Numbered from the stretch's first letter, positions 35,356 to 48,915 are shown. The stretch is DNA of 64,000 bases from Homarus americanus (GCF_018991925.1 NW_024729698.1:268176-332175); one strand, 5' to 3'. Program-made: numbers and translations. The notes: generated by a model from the letters alone, not told the origin.

Positions 35356-36365
35356 CTACAGTACACCACGAAGATGCCGGAACGCCAGCTTTTTAAAGTG
35401 AGACAGATTGTATAAGTATGGAAACATAGAAGAAGGCAGAGCATTCCACAGTTTGGCTGTGTGAGGAAAGAAGGAGGTACTATAACGGGTTATTCTCGTG
35501 TGACCGACATCCACAGAGAAACAGTGGGCACCGCGGGCAAGACGTGTGTTACGAGCCCACTGCCTTGCCGGCGGAACACAGGATGCCAAATCCACCGAAC
35601 ATTGCCCGTTAAAGTACCTGTAAAAGAGAGAGAGTGAAGCAACATTGCGGCGAAGAGAAAGGGAAGCGAGATTGTTGTTTAAAGGAGGAGAGTTAATAAG
35701 ACGAAATGCCTTTGATTCCACCCTATCTAACAGTTGGACAGAAGAAGAGCCACCCCAGATATGAGAGCAGTACTCCAAGTTAGGACGAATGAATCCCTTA
35801 TATACTTGGAGCAACTGCTCAGGGTGAAGTAGCTACGGCATCTGTACAACATTCCCAACTTTCGGGAGGCAGCTTTAGCTATATTAAGGATATGTGATTT
35901 CCAAGACACATTTGAGGAGATGGTGAGGCCTAGCATATTTATTTCAGAATTTGGCAGAATGATAGCGTCCTGAAATGCAATTGGTGGGAGAACATCTAAT
36001 TTAGAAAGTGTAATTGGTAAATACTGAGTTTTATTACTATTGAATTTAACCAAGTTTGTACCTCCCCATTCAGAGATGCTGCACAGATCCGCATTGATAG
36101 AAGTAATGATATCAGCTCTAGAAACAGATCTAGTTTGAGAGTTAGGAGGAAGGGGAAAATGTGAATAAGAGTGAAGAGTATAATCATCAGCGTAAGAATG
36201 GATAGAATTAGTTGTAGTGTGAAGTAAATCATTGATAAAAAGAAGGAAGAGAGTAGGTGAAAGAACAGAACCCTGTGGGACACCACTATTGGTAGAGAAA
36301 GAGCGAGAGATCGATCCCTCGACAACAACTGCCATGGATCTGTTCTCACGGAATAGCAACAACAA
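35356..36365 (-). pseudogene. Jockey-like reverse transcriptase fragment, one frameshift
   Basis: Two frames join. 36365 down to about 35825 carries GVPQGSVLSPTLFLLFINDL (RT motif B), HSYADDYTLHS (motif C, catalytic Asp pair intact), VKFNSNKTQYL (motif D) and EINMLGLTISSNVSWKSHI (motif E). About 35820 down to 35356 carries VYKGFIRPNLEYCSHIWGG (the post-RT YGSEVW-type box) and HTAKLWNALPSSMFPY, ending at a natural stop. The switch is a probable one-base loss in the C run at 35822-35824 (minus strand ACC-CTG-AGC where ACC-CCT-GAG is expected). The endonuclease and the first half of RT are absent. Confidence 0.88.
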
Positions 36366-36370
36366 GGACC
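35356..36370 (-). mobile_element. Jockey-like LINE, 5'-truncated
   Basis: A non-LTR retrotransposon fragment encoding the second half of reverse transcriptase and the C-terminal tail. It begins inside RT just before motif B (an in-frame stop at 36372-36374 lies outside), consistent with usual 5' truncation during target-primed insertion. It has lost only one base in about 1 kb of coding DNA, so it is the youngest-looking LINE in the window. Confidence 0.88.
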
Positions 36371-36640
36371 CCTAGCACCCTCACTAGCTTATCACAGCTA
36401 GTTTGGTGACATCCTGCAGTCATGGCAAATTTTCTTAAGCTAAAGTTTCGTGTCTTCGTTGCAATAACAATAACTTCACACATCGCGCATGGTGTGGTCG
36501 CGAACACTGTTGACTTGGCGGCTGTCACGAGTTTTTATGACTTGTTTATAACGTGTTTACGACAGTTTCTGGTGTGTGGAGAAGGCTAGGGGGGTGTTAT
36601 GTCGGGTACAACTATTTTAAGGAAGGTAAGTTTACACTCA
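36371..36640 (+). other. Possible small ORF with hydrophobic N-terminus and splice donor
   Basis: ATG at 36422 opens a 56-codon frame (MANFLKLKFRVFVAITITSH then IAHGVVANT...) ending TAG at 36590-36592. The N-terminus resembles a signal peptide. GAAGGTAAGTTT at 36624-36635 resembles a splice donor, but lies beyond the stop. No homologue is recognisable. Could be a chance frame next to the LINE insertion. Confidence 0.15.
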
Positions 36641-36665
36641 CTCACACACACACACACACACACAC
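36641..36665. repeat. (CA)n microsatellite
   Basis: CA run of about 25 bp. Confidence 0.9.
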
Positions 36666-38520
<1,855 letters not shown>

Positions 38521-38774
38521 CTGTGTGTGTGTGGTTATGTAGGTGAATGTGTGTGTGGCTGTGTGGTTATGTAGGTGAATGTGTGTGTGGCTGTGTGGTT
38601 ATGTAGGTGAATGTGTGTGTGGCTGTGTGGTTATATAGGTGAATGTGTGTGTGGCTGTGTGGTTATGTAGGTGAATGTGTGTGTGGCTGTGTGGTTATGT
38701 AGGTGAATGTGTGTGTGGCTGTGTGGTTATGTAGGTGAATGTGTGTGTGGCTGTGTGGTTATGTAGGTAAATGT

Positions 38775-38818
<44 letters not shown>
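38521..38818. repeat. 32-bp minisatellite with GT tail
   Basis: About eight nearly identical 32-bp units (GTGTGTGTGGCTGTGTGGTT then ATGTAGGTGAAT), followed by pure GT at 38778-38818. Confidence 0.97.
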
Positions 38819-38821
<3 letters not shown>

Positions 38822-39004
38822 ACTGTATGTTAAGGGATTCTCTTTCTGCTAAGATTGAACATGTTTGTCCTTTGTCTACATTCTAGTTGTCCGTCTTCAT
38901 GTTTTTCATCGTACGCAGTTGTCTTTTTGTCTCTCTGACATGTGTTTAAACATCTATCTGTTACTCTGTGTGTTTTGTCTGTAGATCTATGTAAATAAGC
39001 AGTC

Positions 39005-39006
<2 letters not shown>

Positions 39007-39038
<32 letters not shown>
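39007..39038. repeat. (CA)n microsatellite
   Basis: Pure CA run of 32 bp. Confidence 0.95.
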
Positions 39039-39039
<1 letters not shown>

Positions 39040-39144
39040 CCCCGCCCTAGACGAGATGGCACCATAATTTTATACCCATTGTTCCCAAGCTCTTAAGAAC
39101 CGTCCGTAAATCACCTTTTCGGGGGCAGACCGACCCGTGGAGTA

Positions 39145-40170
39145 GCTGATGGAGAGGGGGAGGAGGGAGGGATGTCGGAAGAGTGTGAGAGGAAGAGAGA
39201 GAGAGGGAGAAAGTGATGTAAGAGGAAGAGAGGGAGGGGGATGTGAGAGAAATTGCGGCAGGGATGTGGGAAGCAGTAGGGGAGGGAGGGAGGGAATGTG
39301 TCTGAGAAGGGCATTAGAGACATGGGAAAGTCTGAGGAAAGTAGAAGAGAGAAAAGAAACGAAGGAAGGATGGAAGATGTACGGAAGGGGGTGTGGAAAG
39401 GTCTGGGCTGAGTCGAAGGAAGAGGAGTGTCAGTGAGGGGTCATGGTGAATATTGGATGAGGGAAGGGGAGGGAGGGAAAGAGGGTTAGGAAGAGGGAGG
39501 ATAATGGAAAGGGAGTAATAATGAGAAAATGAAGGAATGAGTGTTGGAGAGAGAATGAAAGAAGGGGTGTTGGGGGAGAGAATGAATGAAGGAGTGCTGG
39601 GGAGAGAATGAAAGAAGGGGTGTTGGGGGAGAGAATAAATGAAGGAGTGTTGGAGAAAGAATGAAGGAATGAGTGTTGAGGAGAGATTGAAGAAAGGAGA
39701 AACTGGAGAAAATATGAAAGAAAAAGAGAATTGGGGAAAGTTTGAAGGAAGAAAAATTGCGAAAAGTATGAAGAAAGGGTGTGTCTGTGTACAGCATGAG
39801 GGGAGGGGAAAGGGGGAGGAGAGTAGGAAGCCTAAGGGTGATAAGTAAAGACTTTTGCTCCACTCTGTTTTACCATAAAGCCTGGGTCGTATGTTTGTTC
39901 TGGGGTATTCACAGGAAAGGGGAGAGCAGGGGGGTGAGGAAGTGGGGGAGGAGGGATGAAGTGGAAAGGAGGATTTGACTGAGAGGTGAAGAGGGATAGG
40001 GGGAGGCGTGGGAAGGATTAACGGGATAAGGAGAAAGCGTGGAAAGGGTTGAAAAGGAGAGGGAGGTTTAGTAGAAAGGTGAAGGAGGGAGGAGGAGGAG
40101 GTAAAGAAGAGACAAAGGGAAAAAGAGAAAGAGGGAAGAGGAGGAAGAGGAGATGTGGAAAAGACGGAGG
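39145..40170. repeat. 1-kb purine-rich tract with nested tandem repeats
   Basis: A/G makes up nearly all of the plus strand. 39520-39690 holds about 25-50 bp repeats of GAATGAAGGAGTGTTGGGGAGA type. The minus frame of 332 codons (Ser/Pro/Leu/Phe) is a composition artefact. A short ordinary stretch at 39845-39905 interrupts it. Confidence 0.92.
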
Positions 40171-42251
40171 GGGGGATGAGAAAGTGAACGACCTGTGAAA
40201 AGACGTAGGAGATGAGATAAGAATCGATGACGTGAGTGGTGGCAGGACTGGGGAGGGAGCTACTGATACCTATGACTGCTGCTCGTAATGATAACTGAGA
40301 TCTAGGATTCATTTATCACATACGATCTGGTTCTATGGCAGTCGTTCGAAGACATAACGGGTTGAGGCCAGAGATGAAGACTTTATGGTGGTAATGGCTA
40401 ACACATGGCTATCTATCAGTATGATATTGAGTTAGGAGAGTGAAGGAGATTGTCTATCTGATGTAGAACGACTAGAACTGTGAAGCCTTATTGGGTGTTA
40501 GTGTGATGGTGGTGGAGGTGTTTGTGATAGGCCTCATTACCATATATGAATGAGGCAAGAGCTCCAACATAATAATTGGAAGGCGTAGATAAATTACCTT
40601 TTCGGGGAGAAGAGGCTTAATAATGACAATGTACAGGAAGAATATACAAGATTCAATATTTTTAATAAGAACAGGACTAATTTCATATGCATTTTTTATT
40701 TTTTTTTAGAATAAGAATCGGAATAACATCAGGTCCTGGAGGCATTGTTTAGGTCACGACAAGAAAAACAAAACAATATACTAAACGGACATAAAATTCA
40801 GGTGGTTGTATAGGAAGGGGAGACTGTGGTGCAGGTACTGAAGGGGGAGGACATTGTTACCAGGACTAAAGGGTATAGAAGTCTGAACAAATATGGTACC
40901 TGGAAGACTGGCTTTATCTCGGGCTGTGGTGGCTATTGTTAGATCAGGGCGGATGTGAGGGAGGCGAGGGCTGGGTTAGGGAAGTTCTTATAAAAGGATT
41001 AAACTAATAATTAAATAATTTACCTTTAGTACTCTGTATAGGAGAGAGTATTCTTGTTGGGATGTTTGATGTGGAAACGAACATTTAATTTCTGTGATGG
41101 AAGTTTCTTAATTTGGTTGCCGCTTCTAATGGCTTTAGGGGGATTTATTGTGATTAGTTACCCTTTGACAGGTAAGAATGAAGTGCGGTGGAGATCTAGG
41201 TAGCTTTGTAGATATAGAGTGAGGTATAACAAGGTGATTGGTGTGTGAATTGTTATCGACAGAAGCAGATAGATCCATGCTGAAGTTGTAGATGGAGTGG
41301 GAGTGAAGTTCCCTTAAACCATCCCAGTTAGCTCTATTATGGTGGCAGATAGAGCGTGTCTGGGAAGAAAGTGAGGAACAAATATCGAGTATTTGTTCTG
41401 TCAACAGCGTGGTCAGGGATTTAGGTTAGGTCTGCGACTAAGTGGGTGAGATCATTAACAATGGAGAAAGGTTTCCGCTCTGAGTACGTCCACATCTACC
41501 CAAGAAGAATGAATATAAGGAATTCACTGGAAATGATGACTGAAGTAAAGAGGTTGGTGGAAAAGTGAGTTTAAATCTTGAAGTAATGTAGATAAAGAGC
41601 ATAGGAATAGTTTGGTTTGGAATGTGATTGATGTAAAAAAAATAATGATTTATTTTTAATGAAGTAAATGTTGGAGAGAGACAATAACTGAGTGACGGGA
41701 ACAAGGTATATTTTAGTGGATGAAGCCACAAGTGTTTCTTCCCTATTTGAAGGAAAAATCGAAAGAATAGGAATGATGAATGCGTAGTTAGGGATTACTT
41801 ATGGAACATGATGACTGAAGATAGAAATGAATAGCATTTATCTCAGAAGGAATGACCTGGATCGGCCAGAACTGCGACAAGGAGCTGAAGATGGCTGAGG
41901 GAATTAGCTAAACGGTAACACATGATTGTTACCTACGATAAAGTTTTACACTGAAGCTGTGGTGAAAATAAATGATGATCAAGGAGCTAAGATTTACCGA
42001 AATATATAAAAGTAAAACAGTTTTACAACCATAATCAACTAACAATGTAATTTTGTGTCCATTACTGGGCGTTCGGATACCTGCTCTCTCACCTCTTAAC
42101 ACTGTGAATTAATTGTAAACATAATACTTGAGTACTCCGTCTGATTTACTGTTCGTTTACGTAATTAAATTATTATTCAGGACAGAAAGCATAAATTAGC
42201 AGGAATATAGCACAACACAATTCACTTTCCATGTACTGTGTATTTTAGTAA
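40171..42251. other. Low-copy spacer, about 2 kb
   Basis: The longest stretch here without simple repeats. Frames are short. Minus frames at 41135-41404 and 41438-41731 have no recognisable domain. No gene supported. Confidence 0.45.
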
Positions 42252-42442
42252 GGTTCACCTGAAGATTTGGTCCCCAGATAATTTCACATTAAGGCTATAA
42301 GCAACGTAACACTAACTGGCGAGGCTATAATAGGATAGGTTTGGTGAGGTTAGGTTAGGTTAGGTTAGGTTGGGTTAGAGTAGCTTTAATACAGTCAACC
42401 TTAAGGTGAAATAACCGGTGGAAAAAAATTTCAGGTGATCCA
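42252..42442. mobile_element. TTAGG-core foldback element, both arms clear
   Basis: Left arm 42252-42295 (GGTTCACCTGAAGATTT...ATAATTTCACATTAAGG) pairs with right arm 42396-42442 (CCTTAAGGTGAAATAACCGG...TTTCAGGTGATCC) as an imperfect inverted repeat of about 45 bp. The core carries five GGTTA pentamers (42347-42376). This is the best two-armed example of the family seen at 6.3, 22.1, 31.8, 32.8 and 56.4 kb. Confidence 0.8.
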
Positions 42443-42915
<473 letters not shown>

Positions 42916-43991
42916 CGTGTGTGCTGCAATGCGTCTAGTGTGGCGGCATTGTGTTAGTGTTAAGGTACAAGCACTGCTTGCTTCCTCTCGCTTTCAGCTA
43001 CCGACCGCTGGCTAACCCTGGTGGCGAAGAGAGAAGCAACTTGCATAAGTCTTCCCCTACCAGTAAACAGCCTCTTCACCACCAAGACTCCTACTGTGAC
43101 TCCTCGTGGCAATACACGGTAACTGGGTGCCTTGTGGGCCCAGGCTACACCAGCAAGGAATCTCGAAGCAGCAGTGGGCCCCAAAGGGACGGTGCATAGG
43201 CTCACTGGCAGGTGGACACGTCCTGGCGCCTACCAACCATTGCCCCGCTGCCGTGCAGATTAACCTTGGTAGGTATAAGGTTAGGGGAGTAAACCCTAAA
43301 CGAGAAATCTGTGGTGGGGTCCCGCATCAGGCAGACATGCTTACAGAGCTCCAACAAGACCCCAGCGGCGGTATAGGCGGAAGAGGTGACCAACATGGGA
43401 ACCCAAAGACTACACCGAAAAACGAAGGCAACGCATGATGGACAGGCTACTAAGGCGAAACCCAACAAACTGGGCTATCGGCAGTCCAGTGCAGCTCTCC
43501 CTCTCCCCAGTCGTTGCAACACTTGCACCACTGGATCAGGAAAAGGGAGAGCCAAGATGTGTGGTTCCAGCCTGCGCTCCTTCCTCAACACATAAATCAA
43601 CTCAAGCGCAGCCATCATCCAGCTCATTATACTCCTCACCATCATCAAAACTTATATCTCAAAAGTCCTATGGCGACAGGGATAGGCAGAGATGACTGCC
43701 GGGAGTCTCTAGTCACAACCCTGCACACGGGTGTCATAGATAAGATGGTCGTTTATGCACTGTGATCTAGGCAGCAGTGCAACCCTGTACTGTCTGTGCG
43801 ACTGAGCAGCCCTTTCAAGGAGCCACTCTGCTCACACCACATGGGGAGGGGGCTAGAAAAGGTGCCCTACAGGTAAAGCTTGCCTAAAGAACCAACGTGA
43901 CGTGGCAACCGCACCCAGTAAGGTCATCCTTATGCGGTCGAAAATAACATTATAATCCCAGATCAAAACAAAAAAAACTTTTCAACCTCTT

Positions 43992-44240
43992 ATGGTCGTT
44001 GCATGGAATGTCAGGACCCTTCTGGATACTGACACAAATAAGTGTCCTGAAAGAAGAACCGCCCTTTTGGCAAAAGAGCTGGCTAGGTATAACATCGACA
44101 TAGCAGCCATTAGTGAGTCACGGCTCCCAGATAAGGGTTGACTCACATAACAGGGATCTGGTTATACCTTCTTCTGGAAGAGTAAGCCTGCTGCGGAGAG
44201 AAACTGCATTTATGGAATTGGCTTTGATATCAGCCCTAAT
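43992..44240 (+). pseudogene. LINE endonuclease N-terminal fragment
   Basis: From the ATG at 43992 the frame reads MVVAWNVRTLLDTDTNKCPE and RRTALLAKELARYNIDIAAI, followed by SESRLP, the conserved start of the APE-type endonuclease (W-N-V-R-T-L, then I-A-A-x-S-E-T/S-R). A stop at 44139-44141 and a frame change precede GYTFFWKSKPAAERNCIYGI (about 44160-44220), the next endonuclease motif (G-Y-T-F-F-W-x-G-K). Identity breaks at about 44240. Confidence 0.8.
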
Positions 44241-44652
44241 CCAGAGCATTAGGAACCTTGAGCACAGAGACAGGTTAAAGCATCTTAATTTGCACTCCCT
44301 CGAGAGACGTAGAGTGAGGAGCGACATGACCGAGGTGTATAAATGGAAGTCAGGGCTAAACAAAGGGGATATTACAAAAGTACTCAAACTATCCAACCAG
44401 GAGATAACTCGTAACAATGGTTTTAAATTAGACAAATTTAGATTTAGGCGCGAAATAGGTAAACATTTGTTTGGAAATAGAGTAATGGACGACTGGAACA
44501 AGTTATCAAATATTATCATTAACTCGAATACGCTGGATAGCTTCAAACATAGGTTGGATGGAAATATGAGCAATAAGGGTTGGGTGTAAATGGGACTGCC
44601 CAGTATGGGCCAATAGGCCCGCTGCAGTTTCCTCCATTCTTATGTTCTTACG
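44240..44652 (+). mobile_element. CR1-like LINE 3' end nested in LINE copy 2
   Basis: The frame 44113-44589 from about 44236 on reads HRDRLKHLNLHSLERRRVRS, then FGNRVMDDWNKLSNIII and DSFKHRLDGN, ending in a stop. These are the terminal motifs of CR1-type ORF2 (RLKxLxLxSLExRRxRxD, R-V-x-x-W-N-x-L, F-K-x-R-L-D). The 3' UTR reads GGGCCAATAGGCCCGCTGCA, then CCTCCATTCTTATGTTCTTA and CGTTCT, an octamer-type tail. 5'-truncated and coding for only about 115 residues, with no internal stop visible. Confidence 0.82.
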
Positions 44653-45215
44653 TTCTATATGGCAGCCAGACATGGGTCACATACAGGGGGCACCTCAAGG
44701 TACTTGAAAACTTTCACCAACGTAGTTCCCTGGGAAGACAAGAGAACAAATGCCAGTATCTCGCTGACTCCAACTGTAGGAGCATCGAGGCTACCATTAT
44801 CCATGAACAACTACGTTGGACTGGCCATGTTACCCGCATGGACGACAGTAAACTTCCAAAGCAGCTAAGTTACAATCACTTAACGAATAGTAAACGTAAT
44901 GCTGGCGAGCAACTGAAAAAGTATAAGGATAGTCTCGAAACAAACCTGAAAAAATGCCAAATCGACCCCCTCACCTGGAAGACGATTACTCCACATCGTA
45001 ATCGTAACGCTTGGAGGAGCACCACACGAGATGATGTCAATACTTTCGAGTTAGCCCGACTGCAAACCGAGGCAGACAAGCGCCAACGCCGGAAATACGC
45101 TGCCGCCGCCCCTCCTGCACTAGATGGAGCCATCCACATGTGCATCATATGTGAACGACCCTTCCCGTCCCGTATCGGCCTCTTTAGTCACCTTAAAACT
45201 CACCAACAAAGGTGA
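44653..45215 (+). pseudogene. LINE ORF2 C-terminal part with C2H2 finger
   Basis: 187 uninterrupted codons. Motifs in order: LYGSQTWVTYRGHLKVLENF (post-RT box), NCRSIEATIIHEQLRWTGHV followed by TRMDDSKLPK (the L-R-W-x-G-H-V-x-R-M box), KKYKDSLETNLKKC, and NRNAWRSTTRDDV. The C-terminal CIICERPFPSRIGLFSHLKTH is C-x2-C-x12-H-x3-H, a C2H2 finger common at the end of such LINE proteins. Relative to copy 1, about 24 bp are lost after FHQRS. The frame opens through the CR1 tail, so the 211-codon frame from 44580 is a chimera of two elements. Confidence 0.85.
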
Positions 45216-45336
45216 CTTCATTAATAAGTCATACCATTGTCTCATAGCTGGATGATTGTCATACTCGATTGATTGACAGCAAAGTAGCATTAGTAGTAGT
45301 AGTTGTAGTAGTAGTATTGTGTGTGTGTATGTGTGT

Positions 45337-45337
<1 letters not shown>

Positions 45338-45384
<47 letters not shown>
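45338..45384. repeat. (TAA)n microsatellite
   Basis: About 15 TAA triplets right after the LINE tail and a short GT run. Confidence 0.96.
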
Positions 45385-45387
<3 letters not shown>

Positions 45388-45423
45388 TTATTTATTGAAG
45401 AGCATGGCAGCTGGAAGGCTGAA

Positions 45424-45425
<2 letters not shown>
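45385..45425. repeat. Short dispersed repeat, second site
   Basis: TTTATTGAAGAGCATGGCAG then CTGGAAGGCTGAAAG matches 9356-9391. A related piece, GCAGCCCGGAAGAAGGAAAATATACA, lies at 45537-45562 on the other side of the GT run. Confidence 0.5.

Positions 45426-45500
<75 letters not shown>
45426..45500. repeat. (GT)n microsatellite
   Basis: Pure GT run of about 75 bp, lying inside the dispersed repeat described at 45385. Confidence 0.97.
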
Positions 45501-45501
<1 letters not shown>

Positions 45502-45684
45502 AAATAATAATAATTAATTTGCCTAGTTTGAAAATTGCAGCCCGGAAGAAGGAAAATATACATTGGACATAAATGACTTATTACATATGGGTTATTGGTG
45601 GTTTAACAAAAGCCTCATTAGAGAAATGTAAAGGAATATACAGCAAATATACAGATTAATGTAGGTGTTGAAATAGCAAACTCT

Positions 45685-46035
45685 GTAGTGTAGTAACTCC
45701 TTCCTGATGGTGGGTAGAGGAATTTACGTGTGGTTTAGTAGTTCCCCAGATGGTGTTATGAGGACCTGGTGTGGGTGTAGTAATTTCTCGCAGATAGTGT
45801 TATGAGGACCCTACTTGGTGCAGTAATTACCCTGTTAAGGCGAAAAGTTAAGTGAGGACTCACGGTGCAGTAATTACCTCACAGATGGTGTTATGGAGGG
45901 CCCTGCTTATGGTAGTAACCCTCACAGATGGTAAGCAGGAGGGCCCCATGGTGTAGTAATTTCACAGATGGTGTGTTATGAGGGTCTCACGGTGTAGCAA
46001 TTCCCCTGTGATGGTGTTATAAGAGCAGCCATTCC
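45685..46035. repeat. Degenerate ~55-bp tandem repeat
   Basis: Six to seven diverged copies of GTGTAGTAATTTCTCACAGA followed by TGGTGTTATGAGGACCC, with insertions. Visible starts are near 45685, 45735, 45775, 45810, 45868, 45950 and 45990. Confidence 0.85.
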
Positions 46036-46380
46036 TTGTGGCCTTTCCTATCGTTGGACGGATTAACATCCTGGTTGTTGTTGGGTCTCACGGGCCGTTA
46101 TCATCGGGCATCCTGGGACCTCACTGTGTGAAGGTTAACTGGGCATGACTGTTACTGCTGAGTTGTTTCACGACTTAAACATTGCTCACCATCGTTCACC
46201 TCTGTTTACAGCTTGGTTCCGTTCCTTTCCTAAATGAAATTGTAACTTCTGGCGAGAACTTGTTGATATTCCGGTGGGGAGGAGGGTTCAGGGGAGGGGG
46301 TTGGTATGGGCCAACTTAACAGTTGACCTGGCTGCTTCGAGAGGAGCGCCAGGTACGTCTTGACCCTTCGGTGGTCAAGG

Positions 46381-46414
<34 letters not shown>

Positions 46415-46490
46415 GGTTAGGATGTCCGTGGAGATTTCAAGGGCGTTGATATATTAACTAACCATTATCCTGTAACGAATCTGTAACTGG
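46036..46490. other. Low-copy spacer with (GT)n at 46383-46411
   Basis: No gene recognised. Confidence 0.5.
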
Positions 46491-46650
46491 GAACCTGTAA
46501 TGAACCTGTCATCTGCAAAATTATAGCTTGCAACCAACCTGTAGCTAACTTGTAACCTGTCACCAACCTATAACCTACAACCAGTAACCTATAACCAACC
46601 AGTAACCTATAACCAACCAGTAACCTGTATCCAAACTGTAACTAAACTAT
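46491..46650. repeat. Degenerate AACCTGTAACC/AACCAACCAG repeat
   Basis: Short repeats of TAACCTATAACCAACCAG (18 bp, three best copies near 46570-46635) with looser CTGTAACTGGGAACC words before. Confidence 0.8.
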
Positions 46651-47060
46651 ATTGTGATGAATTATTTATTGTCAGGCGTCGATCGAAGTGTGTAGGTGTC
46701 AATCCCATGAGTCCTATCCATGTCTGTACGATTAACCTATTTAAGCTGAGCGATACCCAGAGCTATCGTACACCAGTCTGCGGTCGTAAACTATCGTAAG
46801 ACCAGTAAAGTAAGGCGTCTAGTCGAACGATATACAGATCAGTATGGGGGATATATCTTCTTCAGGATACTGCCGACCGGTTATTATGGTAAAATTTACG
46901 TTGAAGGATCATGTCGAATTCCGTAGTGACAGGCCGCGCATAGCTAAGTTAGTCCTCCTTGATGTCTGACACACAAACCGCTTTAAGTTGGTGGCCGCAT
47001 CTTATGGAATATTAAATGAAAGTCGAGGATAGGAATTATAGAGAACAGATCTAATCGTAT
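46651..47060. other. Low-copy spacer
   Basis: No gene recognised. Confidence 0.5.
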
Positions 47061-47345
47061 ATTAAATTGGGCCGAGAAATAAGGAACACAGGAGGAATAT
47101 TGACGAAAGAGAAGTATAAGAGAGGAATATCTAATCTGGATGATTTATATAAAGATGAAAGTATAAATGGAGAAATATCGATAAGATTTTTTTTTTTATA
47201 TGACGGCGATATTTATATAAGTATAAACAGATCCATATTCAATAGAGACGATCCATATAAAGACGAGATATAAGCAGAGAAACATTCAGTAGGGATGATT
47301 TATATAAGAACCGATTATAAATAGAGAAATATAAACAAGGAAGAT
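47061..47345. repeat. Degenerate ~55-60 bp repeat (GATGATTTATATAAAGA)
   Basis: Diverged copies of GGATGATTTATATAAAGATG with AGTATAAA..GAGAAATAT joiners (near 47128, 47225 and 47294). A 68-codon frame at 47067 lies within it. Confidence 0.7.
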
Positions 47346-47574
47346 TTTAAAAACGAGGCATTAGGAAAAGGGAGAGAGAGAGAGGGGGAGAGGGAGGGAG
47401 ATTTATAACCAAAGGTAGAGAATACTTTCCAAGAATACCCAAGAACACAAACACACTTGAAGATTTACGAACTTCTTTCCAGAATACTGGACTGAGATTA
47501 CGGTTACACAGGAATACACAGGACTCTAATATAATCTGAGGAACTGTATGTGAGTAAATAATGAGGCAGGTGTG

Positions 47575-48150
47575 TGTGAGTATTATTGAGGCAGTGAGTA
47601 ACACTGAGGTAGTGGGAGTAATATTGAGGTAGGGATGAGTAATAATGATGTGTAGTGAGTAATATTGCGTAGTGAGTAATACTGAGGCAGGATGAGTAAT
47701 ATTGAGGTAGTGTATAAATATTGAGAAAGGGAGTACATTGAGAAAAAAGAGTAATAGATGAGAAAAAGGAGTAATATTGAGGTAGTGTGAGTAATATTGA
47801 GGTAGTGTGAGTAATATTGATGTAGTGTGAGTAATATTGAGGTAGTGTGAGTAATATTGAGGTAGTGTGAGTAATATTGAGGTAGTGTGAGTAATATTGA
47901 GGTAGTGTGAGTAATATTGAGGTAGTGTGAGTAATATTGAGGTAGTGTGAGTAATACTGAGGTAGGATGAATAATATTGAGGTAGTGTGAGTAATATTGA
48001 GGTAGTGTGAGTAATATTGATGTAGTGTGAATAATATTGAGGTAGTGTGAGTAATACTGAGGTAGGATGAGTAATTTTAAGATACTGTGAGTAATACTGA
48101 GTAATACCGAGTAACATTCAACTACTATGAGCAACATTCAGGTAGTGTAG
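47575..48150. repeat. 20-bp minisatellite, about 25 copies
   Basis: The centre (47775-47960) is near-perfect GAGGTAGTGTGAGTAATATT. The edges are diverged with unit-length changes and AGTAATACTGAGGTAGGATG variants. Minus frames of 184 and 256 codons (period LPQYYSHYLNITHTTSILLT, 20 residues per 60 bp) are artefacts. Confidence 0.96.
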
Positions 48151-48915
48151 ATGAAGAACAAGTCATTGATTCTCCTGATGTTAGTATTTCAGACAATCAA
48201 GTTAAATTTATGACTTCGTCTTTGAGTTAGTCAGGTGTTCCTAATTAGCCATTTGGTAGAACACAGGTAAAAAAAATGTATGATATGTCTGTACCTTTGT
48301 TGCCGCGAATTAAAAAGCATTAATGTTGATATCCTACCTGGATTTGATAGTTAAAAGGAAATATAATTAAAATGTCACAAAAAACAGTATATTTAGTTAA
48401 CTCGTGAACCATTCTGTAAAAGTAAATAAAAAAACAAAACAATGATTTCTATGTTAATATGAGAGATGCATTTTTAGTCTGGTAATTCCATAGATAAATT
48501 AAGTGAACGAAAGAATAATATTGACATAACAATTAAAAGATAGCAGAAAAAATCCTAAAATCTGGAAAATTCAGAAGACACTTGACTGCTTCGTCTATGG
48601 AAACCATGTCTGTATCCCAGTTTGTAGCGTGAAGACATATGGCTGATCTGTCAATGTGTGTTGCCTTCACACGACTAACCTACACACAGACATGCGTACT
48701 ACAACACTATATAGCTGGTCGATATGTAGCGTGAGTCACAGCTGATGAATCAATGTGTGCTTTAATACATATACAACACGAGACTGATAGAAATATAATG
48801 TCCTCTTATTTATCAATGATAATACTTATTTTTATTAGATGTAAATTGTATTATCATTCTTTATATTGATACTACGGAGTTTTGTTGTTGTTATTGCAGC
48901 CATTGTCATATTTAT
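48151..48915. other. AT-rich spacer
   Basis: No gene recognised. Confidence 0.5.

Larger units (their letters stand above)
42950..45330 (+). mobile_element. RTE-like LINE retrotransposon, copy 2, with nested LINE
   Basis: Same family as 9484-11549. A 5' UTR-like region (about 42950-43990; start uncertain) leads to the endonuclease N-terminus at 43992. The endonuclease breaks off at about 44240, a CR1-like 3' end follows (44240-44652), and coding resumes at LYGSQTWVTY (44653) through to the stop at 45213-45215. The 3' UTR shares CATAGCTGGATGAT, GTCATACTCGATT and GACAGCAAAGTAG with copy 1 and ends in TAG/GTA repeats (45281-45317). About 700-800 residues expected between the break points are missing. 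Confidence 0.8.

Noticed and set aside
39314..40312. 332-codon minus frame
   Set aside because: Composition artefact of the 1-kb purine-rich tract; the product is Ser/Pro/Phe repeats without a domain.
44580..45215. 211-codon frame as a single intact gene
   Set aside because: Its first 24 residues come from the CR1-like tail and the rest from the RTE-like LINE, so the join is an accident of nesting.
47347..48137. 256- and 184-codon minus frames with a 20-residue period
   Set aside because: Direct translation of the 20-bp minisatellite in two overlapping frames.
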